DNA from: Geobacillus sp. 46C-IIa | GTDB lineage: Bacteria; Bacillota; Bacilli; Bacillales; Anoxybacillaceae | Assembly (NCBI RefSeq): GCF_014679505.1 | Contig: NZ_CP061474.1 | Span: 186,001-250,000, forward strand | Direction: 5' to 3' | DNA: 64,000 nt | In this document: one piece after another, positions 1 to 8,253 of the stretch | Layout of the letters: the number at the start of each line of letters is the position of its first letter | Numbering within the stretch: the stretch's first letter is position 1 | Notes under the pieces: generated by a model | Seen by the model: the letters and a program-made list of their open reading frames with translations, nothing else | What the model was told of the DNA's origin: nothing | Databases searched by the model: none | Translations under genes and position numbers: made by a program

Positions 1-180
1 TTATTAGTGGAAGTTGAGGATATTGAGGCTCTGAGCAAAGCTTTAATTAATATGAAGTTAACTTACAACCAGTATAAGGCGGAAGAAATTGCTTTTGATT
101 GTTATGAAAGGTTTGGAAAAAGTAAAGTTACCGAAAAAATAATCGAGCAATATCACAAGATAATAGAGAGTGTGAAGTAA
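1..180 (+). CDS. glycosyltransferase C-terminus (partial)
   Basis: The frame is open from the window edge to a TAA at 178-180 and gives 59 residues, so only the tail of the protein is present. The segment 'IEALSKALINM' followed by a helix ending in 'IIEQYHKII' resembles the last helices of family 1/4 (GT-B) glycosyltransferases, where a loop residue count and an 'RFG..KVTEK' helix close the C-terminal Rossmann domain. The stop overlaps the ATG of the next gene by one base (TAATG), so the two are translationally coupled. It is AT-rich like the rest of the polysaccharide block. The assignment rests on a short tail and on the neighbours. Confidence 0.55.
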   Translation, partial: LLVEVEDIEALSKALINMKLTYNQYKAEEIAFDCYERFGKSKVTEKIIEQYHKIIESVK

Positions 181-1471
181 TGATGAGACGATCTTATGCA
201 ATAATGGTAATGATAGCAATAGCGTTTTTGTCATTATTTGACTTTTTATTCGTACGCATTCAAATGGGGCCTCTTACTATTACTGCACTAAGGGTAATAT
301 TATTGGGGTTGTTTTTGACTTTGTTGGTAAAACAAATAAGAGCGAAAAAAATGCTTATCAGCAACTCTACCTATATCAATTGTGTTTTGCTTTTCTTTAT
401 TATTTGGATTTTATACGGAGTGTTACAACTTACTTGGGCTACGGATAAAATTTCTGCTGTGAAGCAGGTCTATTACCTTTGTTTGTTTTTTACTTTAGTA
501 TATGTAATGTTAGTGACTATAGATTCAATGGATATATTTGTACGTTTGAACCAATTTATCTATGGTATAGGGGTATGGTTGATTATATTTGGAATAATTG
601 AATTAAATTTTGGGATTCATTTTCCAACTTCTAGGATTGTTATAGAGCCTGAGATATATCACAATGTCAAGAGGGCAACTGCTGTCTTTTATAATGAAAA
701 TGATTTCTCATTTTACTTAGTTCTCATCTCCCCTATGTTTTTGTTAAATACGTTTTATAAAAAGGGACTCTGCAGCAAGTTGTTAAACATTTTGTTTTTT
801 GTAATGATTTGTTATATTGTAATGGCCAATGATTCAAAGTTTTGTATGATAGCTTTGGTCGTTCAAATAGGAGCTTTGTTATTTAGAAGAGACATTATAA
901 AAAAAGCAAAATATCCTTTTATTTTATTAGGAGGAGGTTGTACCCTTCTTATTACATTTCAATGGTCATACTTACAGAGCGCATATGAGTTGATCAAATA
1001 CCAGTTGTCTATTGGCTCAGGATCAACAGCAATTAGAAAAGAATTATTGTTCAAAGGGCTGGAACTTCTGAAAAATTCGTATTTTCTGGGAGTTGGTCCT
1101 GGCAATTTTGAAGAGAATATTCATAAGATTACGTCCGGCCGAGGAATAGACGGGATTTTTAATGCCCATAATTGGTGGATGGAACTTTTGGCGAATTATG
1201 GGTTAATTGTTTTTTGTCATATGTAATAATATTCGTATTTTTGCTTCTTCATTTAAAAAAAATAAGAAAATGGGGTTCAGGGACATATTCTTACTATGCT
1301 TTGTATTTCTTTTTGAGTTTTATTGGTTTCATTTTTGCAAGTGCAAGTTCAAGCAGCATCTTTTATATGTGGTATCAATGGTTGCACTTTTCTTTAGCTG
1401 TATCATTTATTAATATATATTATATGAGTACGCAAACGATGACATTGTCAACAAGGATGTACTCTCTGTAA
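180..1471 (+). pseudogene. O-antigen ligase/polymerase-like membrane protein, frameshifted
   Basis: A long run of hydrophobic segments with the signature 'GVGPGNF' followed by 'FNAHNWWMELLANYGL' is typical of the Wzy/WaaL family, which polymerises or ligates polysaccharide repeats on the outer face of the membrane. The first frame stops at 1226, but the second frame (from about 1172) continues the same protein: after 'LANYGLIVF' it reads on with 'LSYVIIFVFLLLHLKKI' and more membrane segments to 1471. The break falls at a run of six T near 1208-1213, so either a one-base indel has inactivated the gene or the base call is wrong there. Joined, the protein would be about 430 residues, normal for the family. 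Confidence 0.7.
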
Positions 1472-1732
1472 CAAGCGTAAGCATTGGCTCAGGACCTGAC
1501 GTTGATAGTTGATAGATGTAGTTTTACAGGGCGGGCAAATAGTTTATATGGATATTGTGTGCAATTTGGTTGGAGAACAGGTTTAGGGGGATTTGATCGT
1601 ATTCTCGAATTGTTATGAGCAAGACGAAAAAGTTAGTCATCTTATATATACTTTGGCTCTCTTTGAGGGGTATATTCGGCATATTAGATGGGATTTTTAA
1701 ATCACTTTATTATGACATAGGGGGATCAATAA
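1472..1732 (+). other. intergenic stretch with decayed coding sequence
   Basis: No intact gene is seen. Short overlapping open frames read like a damaged protein: one gives 'DVLSVTSVSIGSGPDVDS' (about 1450-1510) and another continues with 'VDRCSFTGRANSLYG' and ends at the TGA at 1616-1618. The alternation of 'VTSVSIG' and 'VDRCSFTG' is reminiscent of a parallel beta-helix protein, but this is too short to assign. A small frame from 1615 overlaps the following gene and is not credible on its own. Confidence 0.3.
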
Positions 1733-2760
1733 TTGAAAGACGTACTTTTTATCGCTTATTTTTTTTCGGAATCGGATGGAGTAGGAGCTCTTCGTTCAAG
1801 AAGCATGGTTAGATTTTTAAAAGAAAAAGGAGTTAGTGTAGAGGTCATGGCTAGGGATTCATTCCGAGGTATTGGTAAAAAAAACTTTTATGTCTGGACT
1901 ATACTATGCATTTTTAAGTTGTTATTTTCAAAACAAAAAAATGTTTACATTTCATGTGGCCCATTTAATCATCTTTTACCTCTTTCATTAGCTTGTTTTA
2001 TTAGAAAAAAAAACTGATTGTTGATTTTAGGGATCCTTGGTCTATAAATATAAAAACGGGATATGGAAAGTCGGGAGCTAAAATAAGCAAGTTTAAATTG
2101 TTTGTTTCTTCTTGGATTGAGCAACTAGTATACAAAATATGTAGACACTTTATTGTGTGTACAAAAGGTATGAAGAGTTATTATCAAAAATTGTTTGGGA
2201 ATGATACAAAGATTAGATTAATAATGAATGGATATGATTTTGATATAGGGGAAGTGGATAAGTATAAGGATAGTCATATTAAAAACAATGGAGTGTTGAA
2301 ATTTGTATGTCTAGGCAAATTTGCTGAGTATGATGAACAAAAAGCTCATGAGGCAATTTCAAAGATAAAAGATATTAAAAATGAAGGTTATAGTGTCCAT
2401 ATCTATTTTGTAGGTACGAATAAAGAACCCACTTTATCAATTTTAAAGCAATACAAATTAGATGATTGCTCAACCTTTTATCCAAGAATGCCTTATAAAG
2501 AGGCTTTAAAAATAGCTATTAATTGCAACATAGGTATGCTAATAGTAAGAAATGAGGAAATCGAGTATGGAACGAAAGTATTTGATTATATAGGATTGGG
2601 GTTGCCAGTTTTAGATATCTTTGACCACTCCAATAACTTTTATAAGGAGTTTAAGAATATATTAAATCTTTCACAAAGTTTTAGTGAAATTCCAAAGGAT
2701 ATCAGATCTTTATATTCTAGGGATAGAAACTTTGCAGCTATCTTACATTTACTTCATTAA
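1733..2760 (+). pseudogene. glycosyltransferase, frameshifted
   Basis: A TTG start at 1733 follows a good ribosome binding site (AGGGGG at about 1719-1724). The N-terminal piece 'MKDVLFIAYFFSESDGVGALRS' stops at 2017 just after a run of nine A. One frame over, the sequence continues without a gap as 'KKLIVDFRDPW', the conserved motif that ends the N-terminal domain of many GT4-type glycosyltransferases, and runs to 2760. The C-terminal part contains 'LGKFAEYDEQKAHE' and 'EYGTKVFDYIGLGLPVL', which fit a GT-B donor-sugar domain. An indel in the A-run (about 2005-2013) therefore breaks an otherwise complete gene of about 340 codons. A sequencing error in the homopolymer is the alternative. Confidence 0.7.
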
Positions 2761-2773
2761 AAATACTATATTT

Positions 2774-2843
2774 TTCCGTGAAAATGCGCCGCCTTAATCC
2801 TTCATTTTCATGCCAGGATGGGGAGCAAGGCTTGCTCATGAAT
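2774..2843 (-). repeat. dispersed repeat, inverted copy of 32400-32470
   Basis: Read on the minus strand this 70-bp stretch matches the plus strand at 32400-32470: both contain 'ATTCATGAGCAAGCCTTGCT', then a GGCATGAAAAT block, then TTTTCACGGAAA. In this copy it lies directly behind the frameshifted glycosyltransferase. It is probably a fragment of a mobile element, but no transposase is attached. Confidence 0.6.
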
Positions 2844-2904
2844 CTTTTTTGAATATCCTTTACTTCTTGAGCATTAAAGAAAATAATATGGGAGATGATT
2901 TTTA

Positions 2905-4026
2905 ATGAGGATTTGCTTTCTTGCAAGTGCTTCCTCTATCCATACAGTTAGATGGGTTAATGCTATGGTGGAAAGAGGGCATGATGTCCATCTAATTACA
3001 ATGCATAAACCACATCCACATAAAGACAAAATTGATGGTAGAGTGAGTGTTTACATGTTACCATTTAGTTCACCTATCGGTTACTATCTCAATGTATTTA
3101 GAGTGAGAAAGTTATTAAAGCAAATTAAGCCAGACATTTTAAATACGCACTATGCAAGTGGATATGGTACTCTTTCGAGGTTAGTAAAATTTGAACCCAC
3201 ACTGTTATCTGTATGGGGGAGTGATGTTTTTGATTTCCCTTATCAAAGTAAAATGAATAAAAAAATATTAAGAAAAAATTTAAATGCTGCAACTCAAATA
3301 GCCTCAACGAGCCTTGTCATGAAGAAACAGATAGAAAAGTTCGTCTCTCCTCGTCTCCCGATCGAAATCACTCCCTTTGGAGTTGATATGAATTTGTTTA
3401 AACCCAGCCAAATTAAAAATGAACAATCTGAGCAAATTACTATTGGCATTGTCAAAAGTTTAGAGGAATGTTATGGTGTTGAGTATTTGATAAGGGCAAC
3501 TGCCGTATTGATTAAAAAATTAGAGAGAAACCAGTTAGATAAAGAGGCAAAAAAAGTTAGACTATTAATTGTTGGGGAGGGGAGTCTACGGGATCACTTG
3601 CAGAATATAGCAAGGGAACTGGGGATATCAGATATTACAATTTTTATTGGAGCAGTTCCTAATACACAAGTGCCTTACTACCTAAATAAAATGGATATTT
3701 TTTGTTTGCCAAGTTTACAGGAAAGTTTTGGCGTAGCTGCTGTCGAAGCGTCGGCTTGTGAGTTGCCCCTTGTTGTTTCTAATGTCGGGGGACTTCCTGA
3801 AGTTGTAAAAGATGGCGAAACAGGGTTTATTGCTGAATCTAAAAATATAGAAAAGTTAGCGGATCGATTATATGATTTAGTGGTAAATCCTGAGCTCCGA
3901 TCGAAAATGGGGAAAAATGGGCGGCGTTTCGTTAGTTTATTTTATAACTGGGAAGATAATGTGACTAAAATGGAAAGTGTTTATAATAATCTCGTTAATA
4001 GAAAGGGTAATAATGGATTATCTTAA
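2905..4026 (+). CDS. GT4-type glycosyltransferase
   Basis: This is the only complete gene of the polysaccharide block, 373 residues with a GT-B fold. It would transfer a sugar from a nucleotide donor to a lipid-linked glycan at the inner membrane face. The N-terminal acceptor domain begins 'MRICFLASASSIHTVRWVNAM' and contains 'VWGSDVFDFP'; a hinge 'TPFGVDMNLFKP' leads into the donor domain with 'LIVGEGSLRDHL' and the E-x7-E motif in 'LQESFGVAAVEASACELP' (about residues 272-289). The start is an ATG preceded by GGGAG at about 2890. It is AT-rich with many AAA/TTA codons, unlike the genes beyond 11 kb, which suggests the block was acquired. The sugar cannot be named from sequence. Confidence 0.88.
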   Translation: MRICFLASASSIHTVRWVNAMVERGHDVHLITMHKPHPHKDKIDGRVSVYMLPFSSPIGYYLNVFRVRKLLKQIKPDILNTHYASGYGTLSRLVKFEPTLLSVWGSDVFDFPYQSKMNKKILRKNLNAATQIASTSLVMKKQIEKFVSPRLPIEITPFGVDMNLFKPSQIKNEQSEQITIGIVKSLEECYGVEYLIRATAVLIKKLERNQLDKEAKKVRLLIVGEGSLRDHLQNIARELGISDITIFIGAVPNTQVPYYLNKMDIFCLPSLQESFGVAAVEASACELPLVVSNVGGLPEVVKDGETGFIAESKNIEKLADRLYDLVVNPELRSKMGKNGRRFVSLFYNWEDNVTKMESVYNNLVNRKGNNGLS

Positions 4027-4028
4027 TT

Positions 4029-4073
4029 CTCACATTTTGCACCCTCTCGACAACAATCGGGAGGATTTTTTTA
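4029..4073 (+). terminator. hairpin with T-run inside a solo IS-end-like sequence
   Basis: The arm CCTCTCGA (4043-4050) pairs with TCGGGAGG (4057-4064), followed by a run of T, which would terminate the polysaccharide operon. It is joined to CTCACATTTTGCACC, the terminal repeat also seen on the MITEs and IS1634-type ends in this window. A second copy of the whole block lies at 5631-5673. Confidence 0.55.
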
Positions 4074-4178
4074 TCTTCATCTCATATTTCGCAACCTTTG
4101 CATAATATACAAAAAATGACCAAAATATTCGCATAAAAATAAACTTTTATGCAAATATTGAAAAATAAATAATTTTTA

Positions 4179-5513
4179 GGTTCATCACCAAAAGATGTAC
4201 TTGCACCTGCCATTAAAGTATGTTAGCTGTTTCTAGACGAACCCGCCATGCAAAACGCTGGATATTTCGGTATCCGTATCCCCGACGTTTGATTAGTTTG
4301 ATCTTGTTATTCGTTCCCTCCATTTTTCCATTTGAATAAGGTGACAATATGCACGATATGACTTCATCTGTTCGTTTGACAAGCGATTTTGCGATGGCGC
4401 GTACAGCCGAACAAGGGCAGCATACATATCGGTGAATCCAAGCCGCCAAACGTCGTTTCGCCTGTTGCTCGTCTTTGCTGTTGGACACATAGCGAAAATG
4501 TTGGAGCGATTGGTAGACAGACTTTAAGTCATCGCTTTCCTTACACCATCTCCGTACGGTTTGACGTTCTTCCTCCGTCAATTTCTGTGGACATTGGCTC
4601 AATAAACGACAAACGTAGCGAACATGTCCGTGTTTCTTGCCTCCTTTGTCCAAATATTTGCGACAACGTTCTAAAGCATCTGTAAACAGTTGAATGACAT
4701 GGAAATAATCAACCACATGTGTTGCTTCTGGGCAAACCCCTTGAATCGCTTTTTTCATCGCTGGAGCCAAATCACTCACGACATACTGAACAGAACCAGA
4801 CACATGAGCCAATGCGCGTCCAATGGCTTCCTCGTTCTTTCCTGCTTCGATGGCATACACTTCTCCCGTTTCGGCATCCATGATCGCCACTCCGTAGTCA
4901 TGCCCTTTTCGAAAAGCAAACTCATCGACACAAACCGCCTTTGGTTGGATATCATTCGATAAGAAGGAAGGGGCATGGGTATAAAACCAGCGTTCAACGG
5001 TCGTGTAAGGAAGCTTGAGCATACGAGCCACCGCCTGAATGGATGTTCCGATGCAAGATTGCGCTACCCATTGTTGAAAAGCATCCGTTGCCACACTTCG
5101 AGGAGAGATTCTTGGATAAGACGTGCTGAATGTCATGTCACAGGTACCACAGCGTCTGCGCTCGACAGGAAGTTCAATCCAAAAAATCCCGATTCGTTGA
5201 GCATAGCCATGCATCCATTGTTTCTTTTTGTCTGTCATTTTGATCGTGCGCTTCAAACAGACAGGACATAACGGACATTGCTCGGGCAGAGAAAGTTCGA
5301 AAATCCAACGTTCTCCTTCTTTTCGCACCTTTTGAATCAAAACATCTGGTAAATCGATGAGTTCTTTGATAAACTGAGAGTACATGCGAATTTTCCTCCG
5401 ATGGTTTGGTTTGGTCACCTTTACCATACAGGAAAATTCGCATTTTTTGTACCCTCTATTTTCTCTATGCACACCGATCTTCAATGATCAAGTACAACTT
5501 GTGGTGAAGAGCC
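4179..5513 (-). mobile_element. ISL3-family insertion sequence, complete
   Basis: The element is 1335 bp. Its ends are imperfect inverted repeats of about 25 bp: left begins GGTTCATCACCAAAAG and right (complement) begins GGCTCTTCACCACAAG, both reaching GTACTTG. It is flanked by the 8-bp direct repeat AATTTTTA (4171-4178 and 5514-5521), the size expected for ISL3 elements. The intact MITE at 48055-48206 supplies the empty-site sequence, which confirms both boundaries. Confidence 0.9.
4213..5385 (-). CDS. ISL3 family transposase
   Basis: The 390-residue protein catalyses cut-and-paste transposition of its element. An N-terminal zinc-binding region with paired cysteines ('CPLCPVC' and 'RRCGTCDMTF') precedes a helix-turn-helix ('SIQAVARMLKLPYTTVERW') and the DDE catalytic domain: 'VCVDEFAFRKGHDY', then 'VVSDLAPAMKKAIQGV', then 'NGKMEGTNNKIKLIKRRGYG'. 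The frame is open upstream, but the ATG at 5385 has GGAGG ten bases ahead and begins 'MYSQFIKELIDLP', as expected for the family. It appears full length, so the element could still be active. Confidence 0.9.
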   Translation of the reverse strand: MYSQFIKELIDLPDVLIQKVRKEGERWIFELSLPEQCPLCPVCLKRTIKMTDKKKQWMHGYAQRIGIFWIELPVERRRCGTCDMTFSTSYPRISPRSVATDAFQQWVAQSCIGTSIQAVARMLKLPYTTVERWFYTHAPSFLSNDIQPKAVCVDEFAFRKGHDYGVAIMDAETGEVYAIEAGKNEEAIGRALAHVSGSVQYVVSDLAPAMKKAIQGVCPEATHVVDYFHVIQLFTDALERCRKYLDKGGKKHGHVRYVCRLLSQCPQKLTEEERQTVRRWCKESDDLKSVYQSLQHFRYVSNSKDEQQAKRRLAAWIHRYVCCPCSAVRAIAKSLVKRTDEVISCILSPYSNGKMEGTNNKIKLIKRRGYGYRNIQRFAWRVRLETANIL

Positions 5514-5630
5514 AATTTTTATTCGATGAAATCAGGGTTATTTTGAATTTTTATTCAAGGTGCGAAATGTGAGCTTCATGTCGAATGAATCCTTGAAACA
5601 CAAGGAAAGCAAAGGAGTTTCTCCATCATG

Positions 5631-5673
5631 CTCACATTTCGCAACCTCCCGAGCAGAATCGGGAGGATTTTTT
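5631..5673 (+). terminator. hairpin with T-run inside a second solo IS-end-like sequence
   Basis: CTCACATTTCGCA is followed by a perfect stem CCTCCCGA/TCGGGAGG (5645-5652 and 5659-5666) and six T. It is a direct repeat of 4029-4073. Flanking this copy, a 34-base motif around 'GAATCCTTGAAACACAAGG' (about 5580-5615) recurs imperfectly at about 5683-5718, so the stretch between the IS elements is built of repeated transposon debris. Confidence 0.55.
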
Positions 5674-5858
5674 GAGGGGGATGCCGAATAAGTCCTTGAT
5701 ACACCGAGAAAGCAATGTTTAGTGCAAAATAAAAGTAGCGCATTATGCAAGATAAAAGTTTAGCAGTTTATAAAATAAAAAAATCATTGTCAGCACCCCT
5801 ATCCCACCACTAACCTTCTAATTGGACAAAAAGGACAGTTAGAAGGGGAAGAGAAAGG

Positions 5859-5926
5859 ATGCTTACAATGATTCAACAACATCATATCAAATATTTGTAT
5901 GAATATAAAGGGATTGGTATTATGTC
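5859..5926 (+). pseudogene. istA: istA 5' fragment (IS21 transposase)
   Basis: An ATG with an upstream purine-rich AGAAAGG starts 'MLTMIQQHHIKYLYEYKGIG', the N-terminus expected of an IstA transposase. It is cut off after about 22 codons by the left end of the IS3-type element. Confidence 0.65.
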
Positions 5927-6079
5927 AAGAAAATAGACACGTAAAATCGAGAAAAATTTTAAAACCCTACTACCGCATTTCGTTTGGTGGCCTCTTGAGA
6001 AGGAGAACGGTTTGGTAAACCCTTCCCCTTCTCAAGAGGAAAGATGCCCCTTATATCGTGACTTTGTGGAGAGAAGAGT

Positions 6080-6910
6080 TCACTGCTTTTTGCCTTGCTG
6101 ATGCATCTTCTCATACGCCATCGGAGACATGTACTCATTGACGGAATGAATTCGCTCGGCATTATAAAAACACTCAATGTATTCAAAAATCCGTTGTTTC
6201 GCTTCTTTCCTTGTCGTAAAGGTTTCGTGGAAAATGAGTTCCTTTTTCAGGATGCTGTGAAACGATTCCGCACATGCGTTGTCATAACAGTTTCCCTTTC
6301 GACTCATGCTCGGCTGGATTCCGTATTGCCTCAACATGGCTTGGTATTCATTCGATGCATACTGGCTCCCTTGATCCGAATGGTGGATCAGACCAGGTTG
6401 AGGATTTCGCCGATGGATGGCTCGTTGGAATGCTTTGATCACTAACTCCTTTGTCATGCGCTCGGAAAGATGCCATCCTACAATTTTACGAGAAAACAAA
6501 TCCATGATGGATGCGAAATACAGCCAGCCTTCTTTCGTCCAAATATATGTGATATCCGCCACCCATGCTTGATTCGGCTCATTCACTTCAAACTGCTGAT
6601 TCAATAAGTTGGGGTACACAGGCCAATGATGCTTCGAGTTCGTGGTTGCCTTGTATTTTTTCTTTGTTTTTGAACGAATGTTCCCATCTTTCATGATTCT
6701 GGCGACCGTTTTTTGAGATACCTCGACTCCTTGTTTCTGAAGGATTTTTGTGATTTTTGGACTGCCATATGTTTCTCTTGAATTGATATGAATCTTTTTG
6801 ATTTGCTTTTTCAACGCTTCCTGTCTTTTCTTTTGTTGGCTCTCCGGCCGTTTGATCCAAGCATAGTATCCACTTCTTGAAACGCCTAAGACTTCACACA
6901 TCTTCGCCAC
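6080..6910 (-). CDS. IS3 family transposase OrfB (integrase domain)
   Basis: OrfB carries the DDE catalytic core that cuts and joins DNA. Visible are the HTH_21-like region 'SRSGYYAWIKRPESQQKKR', the rve domain with 'AWVADITYIWTKEGWLYFAS', 'LIHHSDQGSQYAS' and 'SRKGNCYDNACAESFHSILKKE', giving D, D and E. 276 residues are counted from the internal start. The frame is open upstream, and 'RQKPEVIYPFIHTHRKEFRV' continues it back into the end of orfA. The working product is therefore probably an OrfAB fusion made by a -1 shift near the A5 run in GCCAAAAACC (about 6957-6966). Confidence 0.88.
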   Translation of the reverse strand: MAKMCEVLGVSRSGYYAWIKRPESQQKKRQEALKKQIKKIHINSRETYGSPKITKILQKQGVEVSQKTVARIMKDGNIRSKTKKKYKATTNSKHHWPVYPNLLNQQFEVNEPNQAWVADITYIWTKEGWLYFASIMDLFSRKIVGWHLSERMTKELVIKAFQRAIHRRNPQPGLIHHSDQGSQYASNEYQAMLRQYGIQPSMSRKGNCYDNACAESFHSILKKELIFHETFTTRKEAKQRIFEYIECFYNAERIHSVNEYMSPMAYEKMHQQGKKQ

Positions 6911-6948
6911 GCGAAACTCCTTTCTATGCGTATGAATGAATGGATAAA

Positions 6949-7245
6949 TTACTTCTGGTTTTTGGCGAAGATGCTCATGGCCTTTTTTAAAATAGCGTTT
7001 TCCTCCTCAAGGTCACGGATGCGTTTTTGGAGTTCGCGCTTTTCTTGATCTTCTGGTTTGAGGTTTCCACTTCCTACAAAACTATGTTCGGCATCTTTTT
7101 TATAATCTGCGACCCATTTATGAAGAGTTTTTGGCGAAATATCGAGTTGTCTTGCGGTTTGAGAGACCGCTTTTCCTTCCTCGACCACTAATTTTACTGC
7201 ATGTATTTTGAATTCTTTATCAAAACGTCTTGTCATTATAAACAC
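6949..7245 (-). CDS. IS3 family transposase OrfA (HTH)
   Basis: 98 residues with a helix-turn-helix at 'VSQTARQLDISPKTLHKWVADYKKD' (about residues 28-52) followed by a leucine-zipper-like helix 'LQKRIRDLEEENAILKKAMSIF'. It binds the element ends and dimerises; alone it usually acts as a regulator. An alternative start is the ATG four codons in, giving 'MTRRFDKEFKIHAVKL'. Its 3' end abuts orfB in the -1 frame as in other IS3-group elements. Confidence 0.88.
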   Translation of the reverse strand: MFIMTRRFDKEFKIHAVKLVVEEGKAVSQTARQLDISPKTLHKWVADYKKDAEHSFVGSGNLKPEDQEKRELQKRIRDLEEENAILKKAMSIFAKNQK

Positions 7246-7307
7246 TCCTTATGATTGATAGATTTACTATACATTTCTCTATTCGTTGTGTCTATAATCT
7301 AGACTAA

Positions 7308-7985
7308 CATCACATTGCCGAGTACTATTCCATAATTGAAGCAAATACCCATGAAGAATTTCTCGTACAACTATTAGCACTGGAAGTCGAACATCGACGG
7401 GTGACACGGAAAAATCGCTTACTCAAACAAGCCAATTTTGATGTGGTGAAAACATTTCAAGGATACACGTTTGATCATATCGAGTTTCCAAAGCAGTTAT
7501 CCGTCGAAGAGCTCAAATCAACGAAGTTTATCGAGCGAAAAGAGAATCTAGTTTTATATGGAGGTGTAGGCACAGGCAAGACGCATTTAGCGACAGCGAT
7601 TGGTGTAGAAGCCTGTAACCAAGGGAAAAGCGTGAAATTTTATCGAACAGCCGCGTTGGTCAATGAACTGATTGAAGCAAAGAATACAGGAAATCTCCAC
7701 AAGCTGATGAATCAGCTCGAAAAAATCGATTTATTGATCTGTGATGAATGGGGCTACATCCCTGTAAGCAAAGAAGGAGCGCAGCTCCTTTTCCAAGTCA
7801 TTGCAGGATGTTACGAAAAGAGAAGTATCATTATTACCACCAACTTGGAATTCAGTAAATGGAATAGCATATTCCATGATGAACGATTGACTACGGCGAT
7901 CATTGACCGCCTTGTTCATCACAGCTATCTCTTAACATTTACAGGAACTAGTTATCGACTGAAACATTCTTATATGAACTTATAA
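7308..7985 (+). pseudogene. istB: istB, 5'-truncated (IS21 helper ATPase)
   Basis: IstB is the AAA+ ATPase that helps IstA in target choice. The frame opens exactly at the right end of the IS3-type element with 'HHIAEYYSIIEANTHEEFLVQ', so only about a dozen N-terminal codons and the start are missing. Walker A is 'LYGGVGTGKTHLA' and Walker B 'IDLLICDEWGYIP'; the C-terminus 'DRLVHHSYLLTFTGTSYRLKHS' is intact. An internal ATG-less start at 7401 could give a shortened product, but function is unlikely. Confidence 0.8.
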
Positions 7986-8045
7986 AAAGACTTAGGGTGC
8001 TGAAAAAATCTTGCGTTTTGCTTAACTTTTTAGTTGCAGAAAACA

Positions 8046-8217
8046 AACGTCCAACAAGGGACCAAGTGAATGGGGAGAACTACTGGGGGATCGAGCGATC
8101 AATACAGCCGTATTAGATAGAATTATTCATCGGGCAGAGGTGATTCATTTAAACGGAGACAGCTATCTCATGAAGCATAGAATTTCCATTTTCAGCGATG
8201 AAACTGTTCAAAATTAA
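8046..8217 (+). pseudogene. istB 3' fragment of a second IS21 element
   Basis: The frame begins at the right end of the first IS21 element with 'TSNKGPSEWGELLGD' and ends 'INTAVLDRIIHRAEVIHLNGDSYLMKH' then a TAA at 8215-8217; this is the C-terminal third of an IstB. The sequence GTTCAATTTTACTTGACGGTTACA behind it (ending 8253) looks like the terminal repeat of this second element, so the first IS21 landed inside it. Confidence 0.7.
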
Positions 8218-8253
8218 TGAGCAAAAAGTGTTCAATTTTACTTGACGGTTACA

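Larger units (their letters stand above)
4081..5573. repeat. MITE family A, copy 1, split by an ISL3-type insertion
   Basis: The outer ends are CTCATATTTCGCAACC and, at the right, the complement of CTCACATTTCGCACC, flanked by a perfect 6-bp direct repeat CTTCAT (4075-4080 and 5574-5579). Without the 1335-bp ISL3-type element and its 8-bp target duplication this copy is 150 bp and closely matches the uninterrupted copy at 48055-48206. It encodes nothing and is interpreted as a non-autonomous element moved by an IS1634-type transposase with the same ends. Confidence 0.75.
5924..7305 (-). mobile_element. IS3-family element (IS150-like), nested in IS21
   Basis: The ends are TGTCAAGAAAATAGACAC at the left and, complemented, AGTCTAGATTATAGACAC at the right: an imperfect inverted repeat with a conserved ATAGACAC core. 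Length about 1.38 kb. orfA and orfB are both present and intact. There is no target duplication, in keeping with the loss of host DNA between istA codon 22 and the early codons of istB. Confidence 0.8.
5716..8045 (+). mobile_element. IS21-family element, disrupted by an IS3-family element
   Basis: The left end TGTTTAGTGCAAAATAAAAGT and the complement of the right end TGTTTTCTGCAACTAAAAAGT form an inverted repeat, and GCAAAATAAAAGT/GCAAGATAAAAGT recurs inside the left end like the multiple terminal repeats of IS21 elements. Inside are the first codons of istA and most of istB; an IS3-type element sits between them and the intervening istA sequence is deleted. The right end falls inside an older istB fragment. 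No target duplication is visible. Confidence 0.75.

Noticed and set aside
1615..1812. 65-codon frame before the frameshifted glycosyltransferase
   Set aside because: Poor ribosome site, overlaps the better TTG-started frame, and no family resemblance.
4389..5271. Plus-strand open frames inside the ISL3 transposase
   Set aside because: Antisense shadows of the transposase with no family-like sequence or ribosome site.
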